NCBI RefSeq assembly: GCF_000702945.1
Contig: NZ_JNLE01000003.1
Coordinates: 1,597,501-1,661,500 of the forward strand
Direction of reading: 5' to 3'
Length of the DNA: 64,000 nt
From: Clostridium sp. KNHs205
GTDB taxonomy: Bacteria; Bacillota; Clostridia; Lachnospirales; Lachnospiraceae
The translations under genes were made by a program, and so were the position numbers. This document shows, piece after piece, positions 15,540 through 24,246 of this stretch (within the stretch, counting starts at the first letter, position 1; each line of letters opens with the position of its first letter). The notes under the pieces were generated by a model. The model was not told the origin of the DNA, ran no database searches, and worked only from the letters and a program-made list of their open reading frames with translations.

Positions 15540-17285
15540 ATGAATGATGAGTATTATTACAATGGGGCCATATCAGGTGTTGGTATCCCTTATGATGATA
15601 TTAACTGGTACGATATAGAAGGTTCTCCCTTTGGTTCGGCAACAGCTTTTAATGTTATTGTTTTTGGTGATGCCAATAATATAATCGATGTTGAAGGAGC
15701 TATGGCAGTTGGAGGTACCTTCTATAGTCCAAGAGGGATAAGTATTGGTTTCGAAAGAAGAAACGGTCAGGTAGATATTGGATATTCCCCTGATTTGGTT
15801 CGTTTTATGGTAGGCGGTAACACGACTTTTATGGGACCTCTCGTTGTTGTTGGTCATGTAGTTGGAAACGGCAGCTTTCAAGTAGCAAAAGGAAGTACTT
15901 ATCTGATTGGTAAAGATGGTACCCCGAATCAGAAACAGGAACTTGCTTTTCTTTATCAGGCTAATAACGGAAGCAGATACTGGGAACCATCTGATAAGGG
16001 AGATCATTATCTTATATCCAGTTATGACGTTCCTCGTTTCATACCTGCAAGCAGAATAGAAGCAAATGTTACAGCTTTCTTCCAGGATGCAAGGGCAAGC
16101 ATTGAAGCATATAAGGAGTGTATCGAGAACCTTCCGGTAAACGGTACGATAACGGATAATTACCATGAATGGATATTAAGAGGAACTGACCCTGTACAGA
16201 ATGTTTTTTCAGTTGATGTAAGGCCTAACGGCATTATCAATAAAGGTCTGCGTGCTGAAGTTCCTGAGGGAAGCCTTGTTATAGTACGTATCAGATCCGG
16301 TGCTCATGCTCATCTGCAATATGGTGTTATGGGTGAGGAAAGTAAAGCAAATCATACTATTTATGTATTTGAAGATGCGCAGCAGATTCACATGGAAACA
16401 CCTGCTGATATCTGGGGAAGTATTCTTGCACCTCAGGCTATGTTCCACGCACATCAAACCGGCGGTCATGTAAGCGGTAATGCAGCTTTAGGCGGCTTTG
16501 CTGTTAATGCAAACAGCGGTTTTGAATTCCATCTCTATCCATTCGTAGGCGGGTTAGTATGTGGTGCACCGCAGCCGGCACCGGCTCCGGCACCGGCACC
16601 GGCACCAATTCCGGCACCAGCACCAATTCCAGCACCAGCACCAACTCCAGCACCAGCACCAGCTCCAATCCCAGCACCAGCACCTCCAACCCCAAGACCG
16701 ACCCCACCGGCACAGCCAAGACCGACCCCGCCGGTACAGACCGCACCAGCGCAACCAAGACCGACCCCGCCGGCACAGCCAAGACCTACTCCGCCTGCGC
16801 AGCCAGCTCCGGCACAACCAAGACCCACACCACCAGCTCGTCCAAGACCGACCCCACCGGCAATGACCTGTCCTGTTTGCCCGGAACCGGAACCCTGCCC
16901 TGTCTGCCCCGATATCGAACCAGAAATAATACCATTTCCTGTTCCTGTACCCGTACCGATTATTCAGGAACCGAAAGCGTGTCCTGTTTGCCCTGAAATA
17001 AAAGAATGCATCATAACACCCGGAATTATCTTTGGCTGTGTATGGGGCTGCGATTGTCATAAAACACATGAGTGGGAAGTTAAACTCTATACAGTATGCG
17101 ATGATTGTAAGAAACTCATTTATTGTGAGAAAATATGCCGTTTCGGATGCTTTAAATTTGAGGTACCTTATAACGGCTGTTATGTTCTTGAAGTATGCCC
17201 GGCTGATAAGGCTACAAAACAAAGCTGCTGTAAACCAAAGGTTACTCTTAAAAATATCGGTGTTGCTAATTTTATGCTCTGCTAA
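15540..17285 (+). CDS. Choice-of-anchor A-type surface protein with proline-rich stalk and Cys-rich end
   Basis: 581 aa. Residues about 20-345 match the choice-of-anchor A domain (FNVIVFGDANNIIDVEGAMA, VGGNTTFMGPLVVVGHVVGN, DIWGSILAPQAMFHAHQTGG). A stalk at about 347-440 alternates PAPAPIPAP and RPTPPAQP units. The C-terminal 140 residues hold paired CPVC motifs and a Cys-rich beta module (WEVKLYTVCDDCKKLIY, CFKFEVPYNGCYVLEVC) resembling a Cna-B/transthyretin-like fold. There is no signal peptide, sortase motif or membrane helix, unusual for an anchor A protein. Assembly on the spore surface from the mother cell would explain that (inference); a weak sigma-K-like CACA-N15-AATAAAATG lies at 15467-15494. 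AGGAG precedes ATG 15540. Confidence 0.75.
   Translation: MNDEYYYNGAISGVGIPYDDINWYDIEGSPFGSATAFNVIVFGDANNIIDVEGAMAVGGTFYSPRGISIGFERRNGQVDIGYSPDLVRFMVGGNTTFMGPLVVVGHVVGNGSFQVAKGSTYLIGKDGTPNQKQELAFLYQANNGSRYWEPSDKGDHYLISSYDVPRFIPASRIEANVTAFFQDARASIEAYKECIENLPVNGTITDNYHEWILRGTDPVQNVFSVDVRPNGIINKGLRAEVPEGSLVIVRIRSGAHAHLQYGVMGEESKANHTIYVFEDAQQIHMETPADIWGSILAPQAMFHAHQTGGHVSGNAALGGFAVNANSGFEFHLYPFVGGLVCGAPQPAPAPAPAPAPIPAPAPIPAPAPTPAPAPAPIPAPAPPTPRPTPPAQPRPTPPVQTAPAQPRPTPPAQPRPTPPAQPAPAQPRPTPPARPRPTPPAMTCPVCPEPEPCPVCPDIEPEIIPFPVPVPVPIIQEPKACPVCPEIKECIITPGIIFGCVWGCDCHKTHEWEVKLYTVCDDCKKLIYCEKICRFGCFKFEVPYNGCYVLEVCPADKATKQSCCKPKVTLKNIGVANFMLC
16566..16860 (+). repeat. Proline-rich coding repeat (PAPAP and RPTPPAQP units)
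   Basis: GC-rich low-complexity DNA in an AT-rich genome, encoding first Pro-Ala/Ile dipeptides and then an 8-residue Arg-Pro-Thr-Pro-Pro unit. Prone to length variation; open frames in other phases here are artefacts of composition. Confidence 0.85.
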
Positions 17286-17289
17286 TAAT

Positions 17290-17328
17290 AAAATCTGCTG
17301 TTCCAGGAACAAAGGAACAGCAGATTTT
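17290..17328. terminator. Bidirectional terminator hairpin
   Basis: AAAATCTGCTGTTCC and GGAACAGCAGATTTT form a perfect 15-bp stem between the convergent surface-protein and flavoprotein genes. Confidence 0.92.
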
Positions 17329-17330
17329 CA

Positions 17331-17810
17331 TTAGATGGTATTTGTAGTTAATCTTTTTCCGGTAACAGAATGAACCTTTAATTTATAAACAGCCACACCT
17401 TCCAGTGCTTTGTCAGGGAAAGTGAAAGTGGAATCATCAGAATACTGACGCATCAGGAGAGTCAGTGCTTCGCGTTTTTCTTCCGTTTCTAATATAATCA
17501 TCTCACCATTACCGCAAACGCTTTCAAATTCCATGGTGTATTTACAGGCTTCCTCATCCACAATCAATTTATGAGAACAGTCCATCTCAAAAGCTGCATG
17601 GTTGTTTTTCTCAATCAGGTCGAGCTTTAGACCTTTCTTAGCTCCATGAAAATAGAATTCCAGATTCTCTGCATCATAGTTACATCCGAAATTTAATGGG
17701 ACGATGTATGGATAGCCTTCATTAAATAGAGCAATCCTCAGTGCATCACATTTTTTAATTATGGAAAAAATCTCGTTTATATCTGTTATTTCTCTGTCTT
17801 TTCTTCTCAT
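17331..17810 (-). CDS. Pyridoxamine 5'-phosphate oxidase-family flavoprotein, NimA-like
   Basis: 159 aa with the split-barrel FMN-binding fold: MRRKDREITD start, ALFNEGYPYIVPLNFGC, LEFYFHGAKKGLKLDLI, and a HAAFEMDCSHKLI strand. This pattern is that of the NimA/YhbJ subgroup, small FMN enzymes including 5-nitroimidazole reductases. Substrate here is unknown. AGGAGG stands before the ATG at 17810. Single gene convergent with the preceding one. Confidence 0.88.
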   Translation of the reverse strand: MRRKDREITDINEIFSIIKKCDALRIALFNEGYPYIVPLNFGCNYDAENLEFYFHGAKKGLKLDLIEKNNHAAFEMDCSHKLIVDEEACKYTMEFESVCGNGEMIILETEEKREALTLLMRQYSDDSTFTFPDKALEGVAVYKLKVHSVTGKRLTTNTI

Positions 17811-18087
17811 GGCTTCCTCCCTGTGGTTAGCACCCGTGCTTATGTTACCTCACGGTGAATTCTTTATTTAACACACTATCACAAAACTTCAAAATTTAAA
17901 AGTATCAGTTTAAATTTTTTAAGTAGGTGTATAATATAAAAGTATGAAAAAAACAGAAAGTATGTGCTATACTAAGATTTGTATGAGTGAGCAGTTGTTA
18001 ATGAGAGGTCTTTAATAGGGAGGCACTGACATAGCTGCAGTTCCATTAAAAGTACATATTAGAGAATCGCCTGAAAGTGAGGTTGCC

Positions 18088-19884
18088 ATGGCAGTAAATG
18101 ATTTTGTAAGGATGTTTTTATTAAAAAATAAGAAAACGACAGCAAATCAGCTGTATACAACCTGGGGAAAAGCTCTGAAAAAGAATGAAGTTCTTAAGGA
18201 GTATCCAAGACCTCAGCTGAAAAGAGAGAATTATAAGATTTTAAATGGGCTATGGAATTATACGATAACGGATAATAAGAGATTACCCAGTCATTATGAC
18301 GGGCGTATCCTGGTTCCTTTTTCGCCGGAAAGTGTATTATCCGGAGTTAACAGGCAGGTAATGCCTAAGGATTATCTCTGGTATGAAAGAAAAATTACCA
18401 TAAAAGAGTTAAGAGCAGGCCATCGGTTACTGCTTCATTTTGGTGCAGTAGATCAATACGCCAGAGTTTATGTCAATAAGAAAAAAGCTGCCAGTCATTT
18501 GGGAGGTTATCTGCCATTTACAGTTGATATAACAGAGCTGCTGGTGAAAGGGAAGAATCAGATAATTGTAATGGTCCGTGATACCAGTGATACATCGTAT
18601 CATAGCAGAGGTAAGCAGAAGCTGCACAGAGGCGGAATGTTCTATACGGCTCAAAGTGGTATCTGGCAGACCGTCTGGATGGAATGGGTGCCTGAATATT
18701 ATATAAAAAATCTTAAGCTTACACCATTATATGACGAGGCAAGGCTTCAGATTGAGCTTGAGATGAATCAATTAAAGGAAGGACCGGATTTTCCGGTATG
18801 GCTCCAGATTGCCGATAAGGGTGAGGTGATTGCGAACCTTGAAGTTGTGGGAAATAAATTCCTGGTTCCCATTAATAATTTTAAGCCCTGGACTCCGGAG
18901 AATCCGCATTTATATGATTTAACCTTAATGGCAGGTGAGGATAAAGTTGAGAGTTACTTTGCCATGAGAAAAATAGAAGTTAAAAAAGATAAAGAAGGAA
19001 TACCAAGAATCTTCCTCAACGGAGAAGCATATTTCCAAAATGGGGTGCTGGATCAGGGGTATTGGCCTGATGGGCTCTATACGGCACCCAGTGATGAAGC
19101 GATGATCTATGATATCAAGACCATGAAGGATTTAGGGTTTAACATGTTAAGAAAGCACATTAAAATAGAACCCTTAAGATGGTATTACCATTGTGACCGG
19201 TTGGGAATGCTGGTATGGCAGGATATGGTAAATGGCGGTGAGAGTTATAATATGCTGCTATTAGGCTATCTGCCTAACTTTTTCCCAAGACTGGCAGAAA
19301 GAATCAAAGACGACTGGTATCCATTCTTCTCAAGGCTCAATGCGAAAGGAAGGCAGGACTGGAAAAATGACTGTGCTGGTACCATCGACCTGTTGTACAA
19401 TTCTCCCAGTGTGGTAGTATGGGTTCCCTTTAATGAGGGTTGGGGACAGTTTAATGCAGAAGAGGCAGTAGAATTAATCAGGGCGATAGACTCAACCAGA
19501 TTAATTGACCAGGCAAGCGGCTGGTTCGATCAAAAGGGTGGAGACTTTAAGAGTATCCATAACTATTTCAGGAGATTACGAATTGTGCCGGAGAAAAGAG
19601 CAATTGTCTTGTCGGAGTTCGCAGGTTATGCCTGTCCTATTCCTGACCATATGTATTCCAAGGAGATCTATGGCTATAAAATATACCGTAACAGTGAAAA
19701 CTTTGAAAAAGCTATTCGGAAATTATATAAAAAAGAGGTACCGGGTCTTATCAAGGAGGGTCTCTCTGCTGCTGTATTCACTCAATTGTCAGATGTAGAA
19801 GAGGAAATAAACGGTCTTTTAACCTATGACAGAAAAGTATTGAAGGTAAAGAAATTGCCTGTTGTTCCAAGTAATTACCAATAA
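18088..19884 (+). CDS. Glycoside hydrolase family 2 (beta-galactosidase/glucuronidase-like)
   Basis: 598 aa, no signal peptide, so cytoplasmic. It has an N-terminal jelly-roll sugar-binding domain (about 40-215; GLWNYTITD, LHFGAVDQYARVYVN), a beta-sandwich (about 216-305) and a TIM barrel from about 310. Catalytic residues are Glu450 as acid/base in VPFNEGWGQF and Glu510 as nucleophile in LSEFAGY. Length suits compact GH2 enzymes rather than LacZ (over 1000 aa). The exact sugar (galactoside, glucuronide, mannoside or arabinoside) cannot be assigned. It stands alone, with GAGGT before ATG 18088 and no transporter beside it. Confidence 0.92.
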   Translation: MAVNDFVRMFLLKNKKTTANQLYTTWGKALKKNEVLKEYPRPQLKRENYKILNGLWNYTITDNKRLPSHYDGRILVPFSPESVLSGVNRQVMPKDYLWYERKITIKELRAGHRLLLHFGAVDQYARVYVNKKKAASHLGGYLPFTVDITELLVKGKNQIIVMVRDTSDTSYHSRGKQKLHRGGMFYTAQSGIWQTVWMEWVPEYYIKNLKLTPLYDEARLQIELEMNQLKEGPDFPVWLQIADKGEVIANLEVVGNKFLVPINNFKPWTPENPHLYDLTLMAGEDKVESYFAMRKIEVKKDKEGIPRIFLNGEAYFQNGVLDQGYWPDGLYTAPSDEAMIYDIKTMKDLGFNMLRKHIKIEPLRWYYHCDRLGMLVWQDMVNGGESYNMLLLGYLPNFFPRLAERIKDDWYPFFSRLNAKGRQDWKNDCAGTIDLLYNSPSVVVWVPFNEGWGQFNAEEAVELIRAIDSTRLIDQASGWFDQKGGDFKSIHNYFRRLRIVPEKRAIVLSEFAGYACPIPDHMYSKEIYGYKIYRNSENFEKAIRKLYKKEVPGLIKEGLSAAVFTQLSDVEEEINGLLTYDRKVLKVKKLPVVPSNYQ

Positions 19885-20108
19885 ATATAGACTTAAAAGG
19901 GTATAAGAGCTGCCTGATAATGAAGGTTAAGATATAAGAAACCCCTTGGCTTTCCTGTAATGCACTGCCTGAAAGACATATTACCGATTTTGTGTGCGAA
20001 AAGAGCAATGAAATTGGTTATGTCTTGAAGCCGGTGTAGGGGAAAGGCATGGGGCTTCTTACTTTAACATTGTTTAATATGCGTAAGCCTGTCAGTTTTT
20101 CTAAGAGT

Positions 20109-21383
20109 CTATATACCTGCTACATTTACGTTAGCAAAAGCTACTGCAAAGGGGCCTTCATAACCTTTTTCTTTCTGTAATTCAGTAGAAAGGGTTAAAT
20201 TTCCCTGAGTATCTAAGATACTGCCGTTAATGGAACCACCCGTTACGGGAGTTACGGTGTCGCCATCACAAAGGAAGGCTAAGCGGATTTCACCGCCGAA
20301 ATGACCGGAGAAACTGTCCATCTGAAAGTCTGAGAAGTTAACGACATGAAGGTATTTTCCTTGTTTCATGTCTTCAAAGCTCTTACTCCCTTTTTCTACT
20401 TTTATATGTGAATAGATACCGGTAGGTTCTGTATTCAGATAATAAGAGAAACGACTGTTGCCATGGAGAGTATTTAATTCACCCTTGGTAATCAAAGCAC
20501 GGTCAGTCATTTTAATACCTTCACCGCTATAGGGTTCTTTGGCAATAAGCTCGATGGAGATGAGATCGCCGGCTACCTTATCGCCCTGAACTTTTACCCC
20601 TTTGGTATAATTGGAATAACCGGGATATACCATGGAGGCAGAGGAACGGTCAATATAATAATCAAAAATTGTACTAACAAAGGACCCTGATATGATAACC
20701 TTATATTCTCCGCTCTTTGGAGCTGTTGTAGCTGCGGCTCTTGCTTTTGTAGTTTCAAGGGTATACTTTACTTTAGCCTTTAAAGCTTCGGTGTCCGGTT
20801 CATCATAATAGAAGCTTTGGTAGGTTTCAACATCCTGAGGAGTGGGGCACTGAGCTACGAATTCACCTTTTGCTGTAAATTTGCTGTAAGAAGCATCCAC
20901 ACCTTCTGAATTCAAGATATGTACAATGGATTTCTCCAGGAATATTTCTGCGGAATTAAGATATACGTCCTCTTTTGTATCCTCAGCAAATAGAGCTTCT
21001 GTCATTATTTTAGCATTTTCTGCAAGAGTTTTCTCAGATAACTTTGAGGCGGAGGGAAGAAAATCCTCTTTTTGTCCGCCGGGCAGTTCATAGTAAGCAT
21101 TGCTTACGAAGGAGGCTGCATAATAGGCTTCCTTAATGGTTTCTTCTATTTCTTCTGCTGTCATTCCGTTATAGATACCAATAGCGGAAGAGCCTCTCAT
21201 TTTCTTACCGTCTTTTTCAAAATCCCTGTACACCGTGAGGGAATAATCGTGAACCTTTTTTTCTCTTCTGATATCCAGCTTTTTGCGGATAAAAAACAGC
21301 TCAACACTTTCCGTTGTTTCTTCATTTATAAGATAATGCCCTATATTATTTTTCTGTAAGGCATGAAGTATTCTATCAAGCAC
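20109..21383 (-). CDS. TldE/PmbA-like protein (partner of TldD)
   Basis: 424 aa, TldD/PmbA family (PF01523) without the HExxxH zinc motif, as expected of the TldE subunit. Visible family segments include SSAIGIYNGMTAEEIEETIKE, PGYSNYTKG and PVTGGSINGSI. Family knowledge: TldD and TldE form a heterodimeric metalloprotease that trims peptides, for example microcin B17 precursor and CcdA in E. coli. It follows the tldD-like gene by 43 bp and ends a two-gene operon. Confidence 0.9.
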   Translation of the reverse strand: MLDRILHALQKNNIGHYLINEETTESVELFFIRKKLDIRREKKVHDYSLTVYRDFEKDGKKMRGSSAIGIYNGMTAEEIEETIKEAYYAASFVSNAYYELPGGQKEDFLPSASKLSEKTLAENAKIMTEALFAEDTKEDVYLNSAEIFLEKSIVHILNSEGVDASYSKFTAKGEFVAQCPTPQDVETYQSFYYDEPDTEALKAKVKYTLETTKARAAATTAPKSGEYKVIISGSFVSTIFDYYIDRSSASMVYPGYSNYTKGVKVQGDKVAGDLISIELIAKEPYSGEGIKMTDRALITKGELNTLHGNSRFSYYLNTEPTGIYSHIKVEKGSKSFEDMKQGKYLHVVNFSDFQMDSFSGHFGGEIRLAFLCDGDTVTPVTGGSINGSILDTQGNLTLSTELQKEKGYEGPFAVAFANVNVAGI

Positions 21384-21426
21384 AGTTTTATTTCCTTTCT
21401 ATTATTTAATCTGTTCTTTTAAGAAA

Positions 21427-22857
21427 TTATCCAAGACGTATTTTAGCTTTAATATAAGGGCCGCCATCGGATACCTTAACCCATTCCTTATAACCTTTAC
21501 CGCAGAAGCCACCGCCTCCTAAGTCCAGTTCATCAGAGATCATAGTGATGGATTTTAACAGGTCAGGAACATAACCTGTGAGAACAATGGGGGAGAAGAT
21601 CCTACCGGTTAGTTTACCGTCCTTAATCTCCTTTGCCACATTAACCATACACTGGATACCCCAGTTCTTAGGGTCCTCCATTCCGCTGCTTGGATTGTCC
21701 AGTAAAAATCCATATTTGATGGAAGCAATCATATCTTCTACTTTATCCTTACCGGCCTCGAAGAAGGTGTTGGTCATACGGGTATAGGCTTTTCTCTCAT
21801 AACTTTGTCTTCTGCCATTTCCGGTAGGCTCAGTACCCAGATACATAGCACTCTGGCTGTCACTGATGCCTCTCCTTAGGATTCCTTTTTCAATTACTAC
21901 AGTATCCTTTGCAGGTATGCCTTCATCATCAAAGAAATAGGTAGCGGTTTCTTTTGCCGCTGCACCACCGTCACGCATGGTGATAAGGGGGGAGGCAACA
22001 TATTCACCTATATATTTTTCAGCAAGAGCACGTTTCTTAACGAACATATCCATCTCAACACCATGTCCGAAAGCTTCGTGTACGATCATTCCGGTAACCT
22101 CCGGGGTACAGATGCATTCATATTCGCCCGGTGTTATAGGCTCGCTCTCAAGTAAAGCAAGAGCAGAATCTGCTGTTATTTGTAAGCCTGCTTTCATATC
22201 CTTTAAGATTTCGCTGCCTCCAAGGTTAGAGTAACCTTTGAAATAATATTTGATCTCTTCGCCTTTTGATACCATAACCATGGTGGTTCCGGTAGTCCAG
22301 AGAACATTTTGCTCCATGTCTTTATTACGGGAAAGAAACAGTTTATGGTATTCCTGATATCTCAGTCCGGCAGAGCAATCAAGGATGGAAGGATTATAAT
22401 CCCGGCCTTCCTCGCTAAGGGAGGTCAGCAGAGATATGATCTTCTCACTGCCAAGATCAGAAAGGCTTTCAACATAATCTGTGCTTTCACAGAATGTTAT
22501 AGGTTCATCAGCCAAGGCTTCATAAGATATGACTTCAGTGCCTTCAGGCAGGGAGTCTTTAAGAGGAATTAAACTGGAGTCGATTTTCTCTTCGATTTCC
22601 TTTAAAAGAGCCTCGGAAATATCGTTAAAGGAATATTCACCATAACTGCTGCCATCATAAACCTTCGCAACAAATCCTCTGCCGCTTAGAATTGTATCTT
22701 CAGAGATTATTGTACCTCGTTTGGATACATTATAGGTCATGGCTTTGGAGTCAGAAGCCAGGATGGAAACGTAACTGTATTTGGCTAGAAGTCTGTTTAA
22801 CAGCTCTTTTAGACAAGGTTTCACCTGCTTCAGATAATTACTGGATTGTACTTTCAT
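21427..22857 (-). CDS. tldD: TldD-like zinc metalloprotease
   Basis: 476 aa. The zinc motif is intact: His260, Glu261, His265 in MIVHEAFGHGVEMD, and the GGGGFCGKGYKEWVKVSDGGP ending shows the Cys/Gly-rich C-terminal motif of the family. It forms the catalytic subunit with the product of 20109-21383. It is the first gene of the operon. No RiPP precursor was recognised beside it, so the substrate is unknown and a housekeeping role is equally possible. Confidence 0.92.
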   Translation of the reverse strand: MKVQSSNYLKQVKPCLKELLNRLLAKYSYVSILASDSKAMTYNVSKRGTIISEDTILSGRGFVAKVYDGSSYGEYSFNDISEALLKEIEEKIDSSLIPLKDSLPEGTEVISYEALADEPITFCESTDYVESLSDLGSEKIISLLTSLSEEGRDYNPSILDCSAGLRYQEYHKLFLSRNKDMEQNVLWTTGTTMVMVSKGEEIKYYFKGYSNLGGSEILKDMKAGLQITADSALALLESEPITPGEYECICTPEVTGMIVHEAFGHGVEMDMFVKKRALAEKYIGEYVASPLITMRDGGAAAKETATYFFDDEGIPAKDTVVIEKGILRRGISDSQSAMYLGTEPTGNGRRQSYERKAYTRMTNTFFEAGKDKVEDMIASIKYGFLLDNPSSGMEDPKNWGIQCMVNVAKEIKDGKLTGRIFSPIVLTGYVPDLLKSITMISDELDLGGGGFCGKGYKEWVKVSDGGPYIKAKIRLG

Positions 22858-23080
22858 AATTAATCCTTTCGTATTTGATTTATCTTCACTCTTAATGGAG
22901 TCTCAATTATTGTCTAAAAATAATCAGAGCTCCTTCTTCGTGAAGAAGGTTTCCATCTTTTTGTACAACATACACGAAAGGGCTGGTGCAGAAGTTATAG
23001 CGCTCTGCCACAGCCCGTTTGGGATGTCTTTTGCTCTTTTATTATAAGTAGAGTGGTATAAAATGTCAATGTCTCCTGTA

Positions 23081-23932
23081 TTAGAAAGTCGCTGTATCCG
23101 GGTTGGTAGCTGTGCCACAGCAGTCAGTCAATCCTGCTATTAAAGCAACATCTTCATTAGTAAGAGTGAAATCAAAAACATCTGTATTTTCTTTTATACG
23201 GGAAGGGGTAACGGATTTCGGTAAGGGTAAGTAGCCCATCTGAAGGCTCCAGCGAATACCGATCTGAGCAATTGTCTTGCCGTATTTCCTGGACAGTTCC
23301 TCCATGGCAGGTACGGTAAATATCTTACCGGTTCCCAGGGGACTGTAAGCTTCCAGTAGTATATTATGAGTCTTGCAGTACGCAGCCAGCTCATCCTGGG
23401 TGAGGCCAGGGCACAAACGAATCTGGTTAACTGCAGGTTTTACAGTGGCAGTCTCAAGCAGAGCATCTATATGATGAGGGAGGAAATTGCTGATACCGAT
23501 GGCTTTGATCTTACCCTCTTCGTAGAACTCCTCCATGGCTTTCCAGCTTCCGGCATTGGCACTTTTCCAGATATCTCTGAATTTTATCGGGTTAGGCCAG
23601 TGTATCAGATAGAGATCCAGATAGTCAGTATCCAGATTCTTAAGGGTTGTCAGAAATGCTTCTCTGGTTGCTTCATAACCATGGAAGGAATTGTTCAGCT
23701 TACTGGTGATAAAGATGTCCTGACGTTTAAGGCCGGAATCCTTTACAGCCCGGCCTACGCTTGATTCATTGCCGTACATTGCTGCCGTATCTATATGCCT
23801 GTATCCGCTTTCCAAAGCTGCCTTAACGGATTCGTAGGCAACATCACCCTCCGGTGTCTGCCAGGTTCCAAAACCGATGCAGGGAATTTTTAATCCATTA
23901 TTTAATTCATAAGTATCTGTTAAACTTTTCAT
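23081..23932 (-). CDS. Aldo/keto reductase
   Basis: 283 aa, complete AKR (beta/alpha)8 fold with tetrad Asp48, Tyr53, Lys78 and His111 (HIDTAAMYGNE, ITSKLN, LIHWPNP) and the NADPH-binding segment LPKSVTPSRIKENTDVFDF. Typical of the AKR5 2,5-diketo-D-gluconate reductase-like group, although real substrates vary. The C-terminus runs on with a Cys-Cys pair (LTDCCGTATNPD). GGAG stands before ATG 23932. Single gene. Confidence 0.93.
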   Translation of the reverse strand: MKSLTDTYELNNGLKIPCIGFGTWQTPEGDVAYESVKAALESGYRHIDTAAMYGNESSVGRAVKDSGLKRQDIFITSKLNNSFHGYEATREAFLTTLKNLDTDYLDLYLIHWPNPIKFRDIWKSANAGSWKAMEEFYEEGKIKAIGISNFLPHHIDALLETATVKPAVNQIRLCPGLTQDELAAYCKTHNILLEAYSPLGTGKIFTVPAMEELSRKYGKTIAQIGIRWSLQMGYLPLPKSVTPSRIKENTDVFDFTLTNEDVALIAGLTDCCGTATNPDTATF

Positions 23933-24073
23933 ATTCTTGGCTCCTTTCAGGGATTGATTTTTTTCAATTGTATTTAAATAAGGTCATAAGTAGCTTATGT
24001 ATTTTACATCTTCATTATAAGGTATAGAGTTAACTCGATGTCAAGTTTTTTTACCAATCTGGTCTGGTCAATC

Positions 24074-24123
24074 TAAAAAACTGCCCTGCATAACCAATTA
24101 ATGATGGTTCATGGAGGGCAGTT
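24074..24123 (-). terminator. Terminator of the large subtilase gene
   Basis: On the minus strand AACTGCCCT (24115-24123) pairs with AGGGCAGTT (24079-24087), followed by TTTTTAG. Orientation fits the gene ending at 24247. The rest of the gap 23933-24246 shows nothing else. Confidence 0.88.
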
Positions 24124-24246
24124 CTTACTTTTATGAAGCTTTTTAACACTAGTATTACTAAATTACAAGTATATTTAATTGAAGCATTCCAAAATCAAAA
24201 GAATGTTAAATACCTGAATTTAGTGAAATTTATTGGTAAAAAAGAG

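Noticed and set aside
16504..17312. Long minus-strand frames opposite the proline-rich stalk
   Set aside because: They are the reverse reading of GC-rich repeats; composition (Gly-Ala or Trp-Arg runs) is artefactual.
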